This document shows positions 24,082 through 31,786 of a DNA stretch of 38,561 nucleotides, piece after piece (position 1 is the first letter of the stretch; each line of letters starts with the position of its first letter). This DNA comes from JACAEY01 sp049700155. Lineage in GTDB: Bacteria > Nitrospirota > Thermodesulfovibrionia > Thermodesulfovibrionales > SM23-35. The stretch covers positions 1 to 38,561 of the forward strand of contig JBNAVX010000023.1 in the NCBI GenBank assembly GCA_049700155.1, read 5' to 3'. A model generated the notes under the pieces. The model was given only the letters and a program-made list of their open reading frames with translations, searched no databases and was not told the origin of the DNA. Made by a program: the position numbers and the translations under genes.

Positions 24082-24633
24082 ATGTTGATGAATGACAGAT
24101 GGATAAAAGAAATGGCATCAAAAGGTATGATTGAACCATTCAGTGATAAACAAATAAGAGAAGGTGTCGTATCATATGGGCTGAGTTCTTATGGATATGA
24201 TATGAGGATCGCTGATGAGTTCAAGATATTCACGAATATACACAATACAATAATTGATCCAAAGGCACTCAAGCAAGAAAGTTTCATTGATTTTAAAGGT
24301 CCTATATGTATAATACCACCAAATTCTTTTGCATTAGGTCGTTCAGTTGAATATTTCAGGATCCCAAGGGAAACGATTGCGATATGCCTCGGAAAATCTA
24401 CATATGCGAGATGTGGAATCATTATCAATGTAACCCCCCTTGAGCCTGAATGGGAAGGATATGTGACTATAGAGATATCAAATACAGCAACTCTTCCAGC
24501 GAAGATATATGCAAATGAAGGGATCGCACAACTCCTTTTCCTCGGAGCATTTGAGGTATGTGAAAAATCCTATTCTGATAAAGCTGGGAAATATCAATCA
24601 CAAAAGGGGATAACACTTGCAAAGGTAGAATGA
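24082..24633 (+). CDS. dcd: dCTP deaminase
   Basis: Deaminates dCTP to dUTP for thymidylate synthesis. 183 aa, close to the E. coli enzyme. Visible signatures: GLSSYGYDMRI, GKSTYARCG (104-112) and TPLEPEWEGYVTIEISNT with catalytic Glu131. The bifunctional dCTP deaminase/dUTPase differs in the nucleotide-binding loop, and I cannot exclude it by eye. GAGGA precedes the ATG at 24082; a second ATG two codons later is possible. Promoter at 24039-24047. The stop is 3 nt before pyrF, giving a pyrimidine-nucleotide operon. Confidence 0.94.
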   Translation: MLMNDRWIKEMASKGMIEPFSDKQIREGVVSYGLSSYGYDMRIADEFKIFTNIHNTIIDPKALKQESFIDFKGPICIIPPNSFALGRSVEYFRIPRETIAICLGKSTYARCGIIINVTPLEPEWEGYVTIEISNTATLPAKIYANEGIAQLLFLGAFEVCEKSYSDKAGKYQSQKGITLAKVE

Positions 24634-24636
24634 GAT

Positions 24637-25356
24637 ATGTCTGTAAGCGAAAAATTAATACTTGCTCTTGATGTTTCTGAATATGCCCTTGCGATTGAAC
24701 TTGTAGAAAAATTTAAAGATTATATAGGAATCTTCAAGGTCGGTCCAGAGCTTTTTATTTCATGTGGTCCCAAAATCATAGAGGATATCAATAACAAAGG
24801 TAAAAAGGTTTTTTTAGACCTCAAGTTCCATGATATACCAAACACTGTGTCAAAATCAGCAGTAGTTGCTACTAAACTCGGGGTTTACATGTTTAATCTA
24901 CATACATCAGGTGGTTCAGAAATGATGAAAAAATGTAGAGACAGCGTTGTTGATATATGCTTAAAAGAGAATCTTGATAGACCCAAAATCTTTGGTGTAA
25001 CAGTTCTCACAAGTTTATCTAAGGATATATTGACAAATGAACTCGGTATTCCCTATAGTTTAAAAACACATGTGAAACATCTTTCAATATTGGCTTTTAA
25101 AGCTGGTCTTGATGGTGTTATAGCATCTCCGAAAGAGGCAGCGATGATTAAAAATCACTGTGGAAAAAGCTTTCTCGTAGTTACTCCTGGTATAAGACCA
25201 TCGTGGACTCCTCCAGATGACCAGAGGAGGACAATGACACCGAAAGAGGCTATAAAAGAAGGAGCGGATTATCTTGTTATAGGAAGGGGAATACTTCAAC
25301 ATTCAGATCCTATAAAGGCAATTGAATTAATAAATCTTGAAATTCTAACTGCTTAG
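24637..25356 (+). CDS. pyrF: Orotidine 5'-phosphate decarboxylase
   Basis: Last step of de novo UMP synthesis. 239 aa of the bacterial short type. The active-site DLKFHDIPNTV motif gives Asp61, Lys63 and Asp66. The phosphate-binding end carries TPGIRPSW and the IGRGI motif. Starts 3 nt after dcd, so co-translated, and is the last gene before a 139-nt gap. That gap holds a G-rich fragment (GGGGTAGGGGTACC, about 25389-25402) reminiscent of the dispersed repeats, and no gene. Confidence 0.96.
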   Translation: MSVSEKLILALDVSEYALAIELVEKFKDYIGIFKVGPELFISCGPKIIEDINNKGKKVFLDLKFHDIPNTVSKSAVVATKLGVYMFNLHTSGGSEMMKKCRDSVVDICLKENLDRPKIFGVTVLTSLSKDILTNELGIPYSLKTHVKHLSILAFKAGLDGVIASPKEAAMIKNHCGKSFLVVTPGIRPSWTPPDDQRRTMTPKEAIKEGADYLVIGRGILQHSDPIKAIELINLEILTA

Positions 25357-25495
25357 AAGAGAAATTTAAAACAGGTCTCTAAATCTAAGGGGTAGGGGTA
25401 CCTTCATCTCAAACATATGCGAAGCCAAAAATAGAGAATGAAGATCACTATTCTCATTTCTTGTCAGAAATTATTAGAAATGTTAAATTTTAAAA

Positions 25496-26791
25496 ATGAA
25501 TAAAAATGTTTATATTCGGACATTTGGCTGTCAGATGAACTTTCATGACTCTGAAAAAATGCTCGGGGTCTTGGAAAGGGAGGGATATTCTCAGACAGAT
25601 AATCCTTATAATGCTGATCTAATTATATTCAATACTTGTAGTGTAAGACAAAAGGCAGAACAAAAATTTTACAGCGAACTCGGAAAATCTATTGATATTA
25701 AAAATAAGAAAAAAAGGATAAAGATTATTGTCGGAGGTTGTATTGCACAGCAAGAAGGAGTAAATATTTTCAAAAGATTTCCAGATGTAGATTATGTATT
25801 AGGACCTCAAAATATCTATATGCTCAAAGAAATCATCTCAGATAAAAAGTCGCTTATTGCAATAGAAGATAATCCTGAAATTGCAAATATAGACCTCCCG
25901 ATAAAAAGGTCAGATGGTGTAAAGGCATGGGTTACAATTATGTATGGCTGTAATAATTTCTGTACTTTCTGTGTAGTTCCTTTTACAAGGGGGCGAGAAA
26001 GGTCAAGACCATCAGGAAATATTATTTCTGAAGTAAAAAGACTCGCCGAGGATGGATATAAAGAGATTACTCTCTTAGGACAGAATGTCAATTCTTATAA
26101 AAGTGATATAGACTTCCCAGAGCTTTTAAGACAGCTGAATAAAATAGAGGGGATTGAGAGGATAAGGTTTGTTACCTCTCATCCAAGAGACCTGAATGAT
26201 AACCTTATAAATACAATTTCGGATTTACAAAAAGTATGTGAGCATATCCATCTCCCTTTGCAATCAGGCTCTAACAGAATTCTTAAACTAATGAACAGGG
26301 GTTATACGTATGAAGAATATATTGAAAAGGTCATAAGAATTAGAGATAAAGTAAGAGGAATATCTATAACATCAGATATAATTGTAGGTTTTCCTGGTGA
26401 AACAGATAAAGATTATTTACAAACAATAAATGCATTGAAAGAAATAGAGTTTGATGGAATTTTTTCTTTTAAATATTCTCAGAGACCTAAAACAAAGGCT
26501 TCGAGAATGGAAGATCAGATAGATGATAATGTTAAGTCAGAGAGGTTGAAGAATATCATTGAAATACAAGATAGAATTACTGAGAGAAAAAATAAGGCAC
26601 TTGAAGGAACTATTCAGGAAGTACTTTTAGAAGGACAAAGCAAAGATGATAAAGAAAAATTCACAGGGAGAACAAGAACAAATAAGATAGTTAATTTCCA
26701 AAAGTTAGATATGCAGAAGGGGGAGCTCATATTGGTAGAGATTATAAAAGGAAGGAAGCACTCTCTTGAAGGTAAACCAATTAACCTTTAA
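25496..26791 (+). CDS. miaB: tRNA-2-methylthio-N6-dimethylallyladenosine synthase
   Basis: Radical-SAM methylthiotransferase that converts i6A37 to ms2i6A37 in tRNAs reading U-starting codons. 431 aa: N-terminal UPF0004 domain with three cluster cysteines (C12, C48, C82), radical-SAM CxxxCxxC (C152, C156, C159) in GCNNFCTFC, and a C-terminal TRAM domain. The sequence RGRERSR after the SAM motif is typical of MiaB rather than RimO. No Shine-Dalgarno sequence before the ATG. Directly followed by its paralogue mtaB (33-nt gap), so the two A37 methylthiolation enzymes are linked. Confidence 0.95.
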   Translation: MNKNVYIRTFGCQMNFHDSEKMLGVLEREGYSQTDNPYNADLIIFNTCSVRQKAEQKFYSELGKSIDIKNKKKRIKIIVGGCIAQQEGVNIFKRFPDVDYVLGPQNIYMLKEIISDKKSLIAIEDNPEIANIDLPIKRSDGVKAWVTIMYGCNNFCTFCVVPFTRGRERSRPSGNIISEVKRLAEDGYKEITLLGQNVNSYKSDIDFPELLRQLNKIEGIERIRFVTSHPRDLNDNLINTISDLQKVCEHIHLPLQSGSNRILKLMNRGYTYEEYIEKVIRIRDKVRGISITSDIIVGFPGETDKDYLQTINALKEIEFDGIFSFKYSQRPKTKASRMEDQIDDNVKSERLKNIIEIQDRITERKNKALEGTIQEVLLEGQSKDDKEKFTGRTRTNKIVNFQKLDMQKGELILVEIIKGRKHSLEGKPINL

Positions 26792-26824
26792 TAAACATAT
26801 AATGCTTTAATTGAAAAATTAAAA

Positions 26825-28066
26825 ATGAAATTCTCAGTCCATACTCTCGGGTGTAGAGTAAACCAGTCAGAAAGCGACATTATAGAAACCAGCCTTAAAA
26901 GGGCAGGGTGGTATGCTACAGATTTATCACAAAAACCTGACTATTCAATTATAAATACATGTACAGTTACAGCAAAAAGTGATTATCAATCGAGGCAGCT
27001 CATAAGAAGGGCTTTAAGAGCAGGTTCTAATGTTATAGTTACTGGTTGCTATTCTCAGCTACATCCTGAAGAAGTAATGGCTATAGACGAAAAAATAAAG
27101 ATAATAGAGAATAAAGATAAGCTTAAAATAGTTAATATTTTATTGAAGAATAGAGATATTTTAATAACAAATATTTCTAACAAAAGGGCACGTCCATATC
27201 TTAAGGTTCAAGATGGGTGCAATTTTTCATGTTCTTACTGTATAGTTCCAATTGCAAGGGGGAAATCAAGAAGTCTTGATATTTCAGAGGCATTAAAAAG
27301 GGCTGAAGAAATAGAATCTGCGGGTTATAACGAAATTGTAGTTACAGGAATCCATTTAGGTTCTTATGGAAATGACTTATATCCAAGGATCAATCTTTCA
27401 AAGTTAATTAAAACACTTCTAAATTATACAAAAATCCCAAGAATAAGATTAAGTTCTATAGAGATTTCAGAAGTTGATAATGAACTTATTGAAGTATTAG
27501 AGGAAGAGAGAATATGTAAACATTTACATCTTCCTTTGCAGAGTGGTGATGACTCTATTTTAAAACTTATGAAAAGAAACTATTCTTCAAAGGATTATAT
27601 AATGACTATAGAAAAAATAATCAAAAAAATCCCTGATATTGCGTTAGGAACAGATATTATAGTTGGCTTCCCTGGAGAAGGAGAGCGAGAATACTTGAAT
27701 ACAAAGAAAATTATAAACTCAATCCCTTTTACATATATACATGTATTTCCTTTTTCAAGCAGACCAAACACTTTAGCATCCAAAATGTCAAATCAGTGTA
27801 ATCCTTCATTAAAAAAACAAAGGCTAAATGAGATAAGAGCCTTAAATATCGAGAAAAAAATAGCATATATGAAATCGTATATAGGGAGAGAACTTGATAT
27901 TATTATAGAAGAAAATACTATTGATGAAATAGCAATTGGAACATCAAGTAATTATTTGAAAGTAAAGACAAAGGTGAATGGATACCCAATTGGGAGCCTT
28001 ATAAGAGTTAGGATTTCAGATATCAGTAAAGATTTCCTGATCGGAGAACCAGTAAAAAAAATATAA
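26825..28066 (+). CDS. mtaB: tRNA (N6-threonylcarbamoyladenosine) methylthiotransferase
   Basis: Methylthiotransferase acting on t6A37. 413 aa: UPF0004 domain cysteines C10, C46, C75; radical-SAM motif GCNFSCSYC (C132, C136, C139) followed by ARGKSRS; C-terminal TRAM-like strands. The TLGCRVNQSESD start and QDGCNFSCSYCIVP motif are characteristic of the MtaB/YqeV clade. No Shine-Dalgarno sequence visible. Follows miaB closely and is probably co-transcribed. The 130 nt downstream hold no convincing gene. Confidence 0.92.
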   Translation: MKFSVHTLGCRVNQSESDIIETSLKRAGWYATDLSQKPDYSIINTCTVTAKSDYQSRQLIRRALRAGSNVIVTGCYSQLHPEEVMAIDEKIKIIENKDKLKIVNILLKNRDILITNISNKRARPYLKVQDGCNFSCSYCIVPIARGKSRSLDISEALKRAEEIESAGYNEIVVTGIHLGSYGNDLYPRINLSKLIKTLLNYTKIPRIRLSSIEISEVDNELIEVLEEERICKHLHLPLQSGDDSILKLMKRNYSSKDYIMTIEKIIKKIPDIALGTDIIVGFPGEGEREYLNTKKIINSIPFTYIHVFPFSSRPNTLASKMSNQCNPSLKKQRLNEIRALNIEKKIAYMKSYIGRELDIIIEENTIDEIAIGTSSNYLKVKTKVNGYPIGSLIRVRISDISKDFLIGEPVKKI

Positions 28067-28196
28067 CTTATTGATTTTATGAATTATTTCGCTTGCCTAA
28101 ATCCTATTCAGTAACGTTGAAACCATCAAAGCAAGAATAAAGAAGACCATTTTGAACATAGTTAATAACAGCTTACTAACAATAGATGTTCATATT

Positions 28197-29417
28197 TTAT
28201 GTCTGATAAGATATATTATGTAAAATTTTAAGTAGATACTTTTTGACACCATCTTTTGTCTTTATTTTTCTTTCGAATTCTGCCCTTTTAAGCTCTATTA
28301 TTATTTTTCCAAGTGTCTCTCCATCCTTTATATTTCCTATTTTCTTTATTTCTATGGAGTTTATTAGTCCTTTTTTCCATATTTTTTTAAACCTATTATA
28401 CTCTTCTATTAGATTTAATTTATTTTCCAATAAAATCATATCAATAGCAGATTCTTTAGATTTCAGGAAGAAATTAAATAAATCTCCCTTTTTGTATTCT
28501 TTTATACCTTTATTTAGATAACGTAACCTTTTAATTATAAATTTACTCATTTTTAATGGAAATATATCAGATATAAAGGAGCCATTGTTCGTAAGCAAAA
28601 GCTCCAAAATCAAAAGTCCCTTGTAAGTCAAATTTTGAGAAATATTATCTTTAAGTATGGCTTTAAGTTTAACAGGGTATTCCTCTAAATTCTTTATAAA
28701 ATTAGAAACAGCTTTAATATTATTTCTTAACTTATTTATTTTTAAAGGAAAAATATGTGTTAATATTTTATCATCAAGAGCCATTTTAAGATATTTACCA
28801 GGATTTTTTGAGTTTAACAAATTGAAGATTTCGAAAGTTATCCTTTCAGATGATACTTTTTTTATATTATAATAAAAAGTTTTTATGAATTTTCTTGTTT
28901 TTGGATCTATTTCTCCATCAAGCTCTGAAGCTAATCTATATGCCCTAAGCATGCGTAATGGATCATCGATAAGATTGTTCTTACTAATAGAACGGACTAT
29001 TCTCTTCTCTATGTCTATCATCCCACCATATGGGTCTATTATTCCTGTCTCAGGCGACCAGGCGATCGCATTAATTGTAAAATCCCTTCTTGAAAGGTCT
29101 TCTTTAATTGAACCTTTAGGACTCGAAAAATCCATTGTTATTCCATTCTTAAGAACAAGTCTTAAAGTATCACCTTTTTTAAACTCTACAAGAGTACCTC
29201 CAATCTCCTTTTTAACCTTTTTAACGAAGTCTTCTATATCATTTATCACAATAAAATCTCTGTCTTTTGAAATTTTACTCCTTAATATGTCGCGGATATA
29301 TCCTCCAACAAGATATACCTCTTTTCCCCTGCTCTTCTTAAATATTATTGAGTTATACTTATCTTTAAGTATCTTTTCTTTAAGTTTTTTCTCTGGAATC
29401 ACAGATAATGTTAACAT
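28197..29417 (-). CDS. CCA tRNA nucleotidyltransferase / poly(A) polymerase family (class II)
   Basis: Adds CCA, or part of it, to tRNA 3' ends. 406 aa: head domain with LVGGYIRDIL (G38, G39, R42, D43) and the catalytic Asp pair in KDRDF (D52, D54), then the RRDFTINAIA and DDPLRMLRAYR motifs (neck). The C-terminal part is Lys/Ile-rich and divergent, with no recognisable HD domain. In some lineages separate A-adding and CC-adding enzymes exist, and this could be one of them. Extremely AT-rich codon use in the second half. The neighbouring tRNA-Gly lacks an encoded CCA, so such an enzyme is required. No Shine-Dalgarno sequence seen. Confidence 0.88.
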   Translation of the reverse strand: MLTLSVIPEKKLKEKILKDKYNSIIFKKSRGKEVYLVGGYIRDILRSKISKDRDFIVINDIEDFVKKVKKEIGGTLVEFKKGDTLRLVLKNGITMDFSSPKGSIKEDLSRRDFTINAIAWSPETGIIDPYGGMIDIEKRIVRSISKNNLIDDPLRMLRAYRLASELDGEIDPKTRKFIKTFYYNIKKVSSERITFEIFNLLNSKNPGKYLKMALDDKILTHIFPLKINKLRNNIKAVSNFIKNLEEYPVKLKAILKDNISQNLTYKGLLILELLLTNNGSFISDIFPLKMSKFIIKRLRYLNKGIKEYKKGDLFNFFLKSKESAIDMILLENKLNLIEEYNRFKKIWKKGLINSIEIKKIGNIKDGETLGKIIIELKRAEFERKIKTKDGVKKYLLKILHNISYQT

Positions 29418-29481
29418 TCTAAAAAAGCTTTTACAATGGAATGTTATTACAGGTTTTTTGAAATGTAGATTTGCTACTCTG

Positions 29482-29509
29482 TTGACTTTAATGGTTTCTG
29501 ACTTATAAA
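29482..29509 (+). promoter_or_regulatory. Promoter of tRNA-Gly
   Basis: TTGACT (29482-29487), a 16-nt spacer and TATAAA (29504-29509), ending 10 nt before the mature tRNA. Five of six matches at both hexamers. Predicted transcript start is about 29516, giving a 5' precursor leader of only a few nucleotides. Confidence 0.65.
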
Positions 29510-29519
29510 ATTCATTATT

Positions 29520-29592
29520 GCGGGCGTAACTCAGTTGGTAGAGTGTCAGCTTCCCAAGCTGAAGGTCGCGGGTTCAAGTCCCGTCGCCCGCT
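29520..29592 (+). tRNA. tRNA-Gly (anticodon CCC)
   Basis: 73 nt that fold as a full cloverleaf. Acceptor GCGGGCG (29520-29526) pairs with CGCCCGC (29585-29591), and the discriminator is T29592. D arm ACTC/GAGT with loop AGTTGGTA; anticodon stem TCAGC/GCTGA with loop TTCCCAA, so the anticodon is CCC, reading GGG; T arm GCGGG/CCCGT with TTCAAGT (one G-T pair). The 3' CCA is not encoded (the next bases are CTT). Closely resembles E. coli glyU in the acceptor and anticodon. Own promoter just upstream. Confidence 0.96.
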
Positions 29593-29593
29593 C

Positions 29594-29633
29594 TTGATTA
29601 AAGAATCAATAACCAAATTTCAATAATTGATTC
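29594..29633. terminator. Weak stem-loop after tRNA-Gly, overlapping the convergent gene end
   Basis: GAATCAAT (29603-29610) pairs with ATTGATTC (29626-29633), and alternatively TTGATT (29594-29599) with AATCAA (29604-29609). Placed between converging transcripts. There is no good T tract, so a terminator role is tentative. Confidence 0.3.
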
Positions 29634-30192
29634 TAATAGCTTTCCACACATGATAGATCCTTTGTACCACCGTTATATGTGTGAGAAAAAGCATTATCCA
29701 TAAAATAGGAATGAGCCAACCTGTTATGGTAGCAAATGATAAGAGTATAATTCTCTCCGGTCTTTCCATAATACCAGTATGGCATGATTTACCAAGACCT
29801 TCTGCCCTTGCCCTTGCATAGCTGATAAGGAATGAACCGACTAATGTGCCAAGGCTTAGATATGAGCCTGTAAGATTACCCTTTTCGGTAAAATACCATG
29901 ATATCGCAATAAATAGAAATGCATCTGAATACCTATCAAGAAGTGAATCAAGAAATGCACCAAATTTACTTACCTTACCCTGTGTTCTTGCAACTAATCC
30001 ATCAAGAAAATCAAAAAGCCCTCCAAAAATAATCAAAATTCCACCCAGTCTTAGATTTTCAGGAATTATTAATGCTGAAACGGTTGTGATGATAAAGCCT
30101 GTTATTGTTAGAAAATTAGGACTTAAAGGTATTCGTTTAGCAATAGGGCTGAGAGGGGCATCAAGGAGATGTCCAAGCTTTGCACTTATCAC
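29620..30192 (-). CDS. CDP-alcohol phosphatidyltransferase, probably phosphatidylinositol-phosphate synthase
   Basis: Integral membrane enzyme that transfers a phosphatidyl group from CDP-diacylglycerol to an alcohol. The complete family motif DX2DGX2ARX8GX3DX3D is present: D61, D64, G65, A68, R69, G78, D82, D86. 190 aa with about five to six hydrophobic segments. Location 3 nt after the inositol-3-phosphate synthase gene makes inositol-1-phosphate the likely acceptor, as in the mycobacterial PgsA1-type PIP synthase; plain PgsA (glycerol-3-phosphate) is the alternative. GTG start at 30192; AAAGG in the end of ino1 serves as ribosome binding site, so the two are coupled. Confidence 0.85.
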   Translation of the reverse strand: MISAKLGHLLDAPLSPIAKRIPLSPNFLTITGFIITTVSALIIPENLRLGGILIIFGGLFDFLDGLVARTQGKVSKFGAFLDSLLDRYSDAFLFIAISWYFTEKGNLTGSYLSLGTLVGSFLISYARARAEGLGKSCHTGIMERPERIILLSFATITGWLIPILWIMLFLTHITVVQRIYHVWKAIRINY

Positions 30193-30195
30193 CCT

Positions 30196-31299
30196 CTACC
30201 TTTCTCTCTTGCCAGCAATAAATTCTTCAACCATTTTTCTTGCTTCTTCATCTGAAAATTGTATCATTGGATGTTTCATAAAATATGCCGATGGAGATAC
30301 AAGTACTCCCCCTACCCTCTTGTCCCGGGCAATTTTACAACACCTTATAGCATCTATTACAACACCTGCACTATTCGGTGAATCTTCAACAGATAGTCTG
30401 AGTTCAAGGCTTACAGGAACATTTCCAAAACCTCTTCCTTCGATCCTGAGAAAACATATTTTATTGTCCTTCAGCCATGGTATATAGTCAGAAGGACCTA
30501 TGTGTATATTTCCATCCATGAGTGGAGTTTGAAGCTGTGATTGAACAGCCTCAGTCTTGGATATCCTCTTAGATTTTAATCTACTGTGATTAAGCATGTT
30601 CAAAAAATCAGTATTTCCACCTACATTTAATTGATATGTAGCATCTATTTTTACTCCTCTATCTTCAAAAAGCTTGGTTAATGTTCTGTGAATAATTGTA
30701 GCACCTACTTGACTTTTGATATCGTCTCCTATAATAGGGATATTTTTTTCTTCAAAACGTTGAGCCCATGATTTATCAGATGCAATGAATACAGGAATAC
30801 AATTTATGAGACTGGTTCCTGTTTTTAGGCAGGCTTCAGCGTAAAAAGCAGTTGCCTGTTCAGAACCTACAGGAAGGTAACTGATAAGGATATCAGCACC
30901 ACTATTTTCCAGAACCTTTGCAACGTCACAAGGTTCTCTTTTAGCGATGACAAATCTCCTTTCCTCTGGATAATTTTCCATATGAGATGCCACGCCATCC
31001 AGCACCTCACCCATTTCAACTATTACGGAAGACTCTGGGACAACTCCATTGAATACTTTTGTGCAATTTGGTTTAGCAAAAATAGCCTCATTTAGAGGTC
31101 TGCCAACTTTTCTTGCGTCAATGTCAAAAGCAGCTACTATTTTTATGTCTTCAGGTTTATATCCTCCGAGCTCATAATGCATTAGCCCGAGTGATTTATC
31201 AGGATGATTTTTGTCTAAAGATTTATAATATTCGATGCCCTGTATTAGCGAACTAGCACAGTTTCCAACACCTGCTATAGCAACTCTTATTTCATCCAT
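30196..31299 (-). CDS. ino1: Inositol-3-phosphate synthase
   Basis: NAD-dependent isomerisation of glucose-6-phosphate to L-myo-inositol-1(3)-phosphate, the first committed step to inositol lipids and solutes. 367 aa of the short prokaryotic type. The Rossmann GVGNCASSLIQG lies at residues 10-21; KSQVGATIIHR and NVGGNTDFLNM are conserved active-site segments. Start chosen at the MDEIRV ATG (31299), since upstream in-frame codons overlap the HTH gene and are not conserved in the family. That ATG is 7 nt after the upstream stop. Sits between a transposase-like HTH gene and the phosphatidyltransferase in one operon. Confidence 0.93.
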   Translation of the reverse strand: MDEIRVAIAGVGNCASSLIQGIEYYKSLDKNHPDKSLGLMHYELGGYKPEDIKIVAAFDIDARKVGRPLNEAIFAKPNCTKVFNGVVPESSVIVEMGEVLDGVASHMENYPEERRFVIAKREPCDVAKVLENSGADILISYLPVGSEQATAFYAEACLKTGTSLINCIPVFIASDKSWAQRFEEKNIPIIGDDIKSQVGATIIHRTLTKLFEDRGVKIDATYQLNVGGNTDFLNMLNHSRLKSKRISKTEAVQSQLQTPLMDGNIHIGPSDYIPWLKDNKICFLRIEGRGFGNVPVSLELRLSVEDSPNSAGVVIDAIRCCKIARDKRVGGVLVSPSAYFMKHPMIQFSDEEARKMVEEFIAGKRER

Positions 31300-31306
31300 T
31301 TCTATC

Positions 31307-31717
31307 TCACTTCTTCTTGGTCCTTTTATAAAGAATGAGAATAAGGTCTTCAAGTTTAATATTAAATTCTTTTAAAAGGCTTTCTACTGACTCTTCACAG
31401 CTATTAACAAACCGCTTCCAAATTCTATGGACTGTATCTTTATCAAGTCCAGAAGCATCCGCTGCCTCTCTTAAACTCATACCTTCAAGGAGATTATGGA
31501 TGACTTCTTTTATTTTAGATTCTTTAGTATGTAAGCCGAAGAAGACTGAAGAACGTCTCTCAGAAAATGTTGAGTTACATGTCTTACATTTAAGCAGCCT
31601 TCTACGGTTTCTACCATATCTATCATATATAACAATATTTCCGTGTCCCTTTTTTTTATGGTTACCACAGGATTCATTTGGGCAGAAATAATCATCTAAA
31701 TTAACTGGAATTTCCAT
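31307..31717 (-). CDS. Transposase-like zinc-ribbon/HTH protein (IS1-type N-terminal region only)
   Basis: 136 aa: an N-terminal zinc ribbon (C12, C17, C44, C47) and a helix-turn-helix (about 78-102, GMSLREAADASGLDKDTVHRIW). This is the DNA-binding front of IS1-like transposases, but the product stops where the catalytic DDE domain should begin. In the next reading frame the DNA continues as LFSFFIKG, resembling the usual ELWSFVKKK start of that domain. It may thus be a frameshifted transposase remnant, or a fragment kept as a regulator. It heads the ino1 operon behind a good promoter (31725-31752) and has no Shine-Dalgarno sequence. Confidence 0.7.
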   Translation of the reverse strand: MEIPVNLDDYFCPNESCGNHKKKGHGNIVIYDRYGRNRRRLLKCKTCNSTFSERRSSVFFGLHTKESKIKEVIHNLLEGMSLREAADASGLDKDTVHRIWKRFVNSCEESVESLLKEFNIKLEDLILILYKRTKKK

Positions 31718-31724
31718 AAATTTT

Positions 31725-31752
31725 TATATATCAAAGTCCCTTCTTATGTCAA
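31725..31752 (-). promoter_or_regulatory. Sigma70-type promoter of the HTH-ino1-phosphatidyltransferase operon
   Basis: Minus strand: a perfect TTGACA (plus-strand TGTCAA, 31747-31752), 16-nt spacer, TATATA (31725-31730). The expected transcription start, 6-8 nt downstream, is at or next to the A of the HTH start codon (31717), so the mRNA would be leaderless or nearly so. This separates the operon from the acetyl-CoA synthetase genes upstream. Confidence 0.7.
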
Positions 31753-31786
31753 GAAATATATCCAGTAAAATGGGGACAATATTTTA

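Noticed and set aside
28097..28159. A 20-aa hydrophobic peptide frame on the minus strand (starting MFKMVFFILALMVS) in the gap after mtaB
   Set aside because: No Shine-Dalgarno sequence or promoter, and AT-rich DNA easily yields hydrophobic frames of this length.
28243..29508. Long open frames on the plus strand opposite the CCA-adding enzyme gene
   Set aside because: They mirror a very AT-rich gene on the other strand, and the products are low-complexity Ser/Phe/Ile-rich with no motif.
29846..30487. A 213-codon plus-strand frame over the phosphatidyltransferase/ino1 junction
   Set aside because: Both minus-strand genes have clear family motifs; the plus frame has none and no ribosome binding site.
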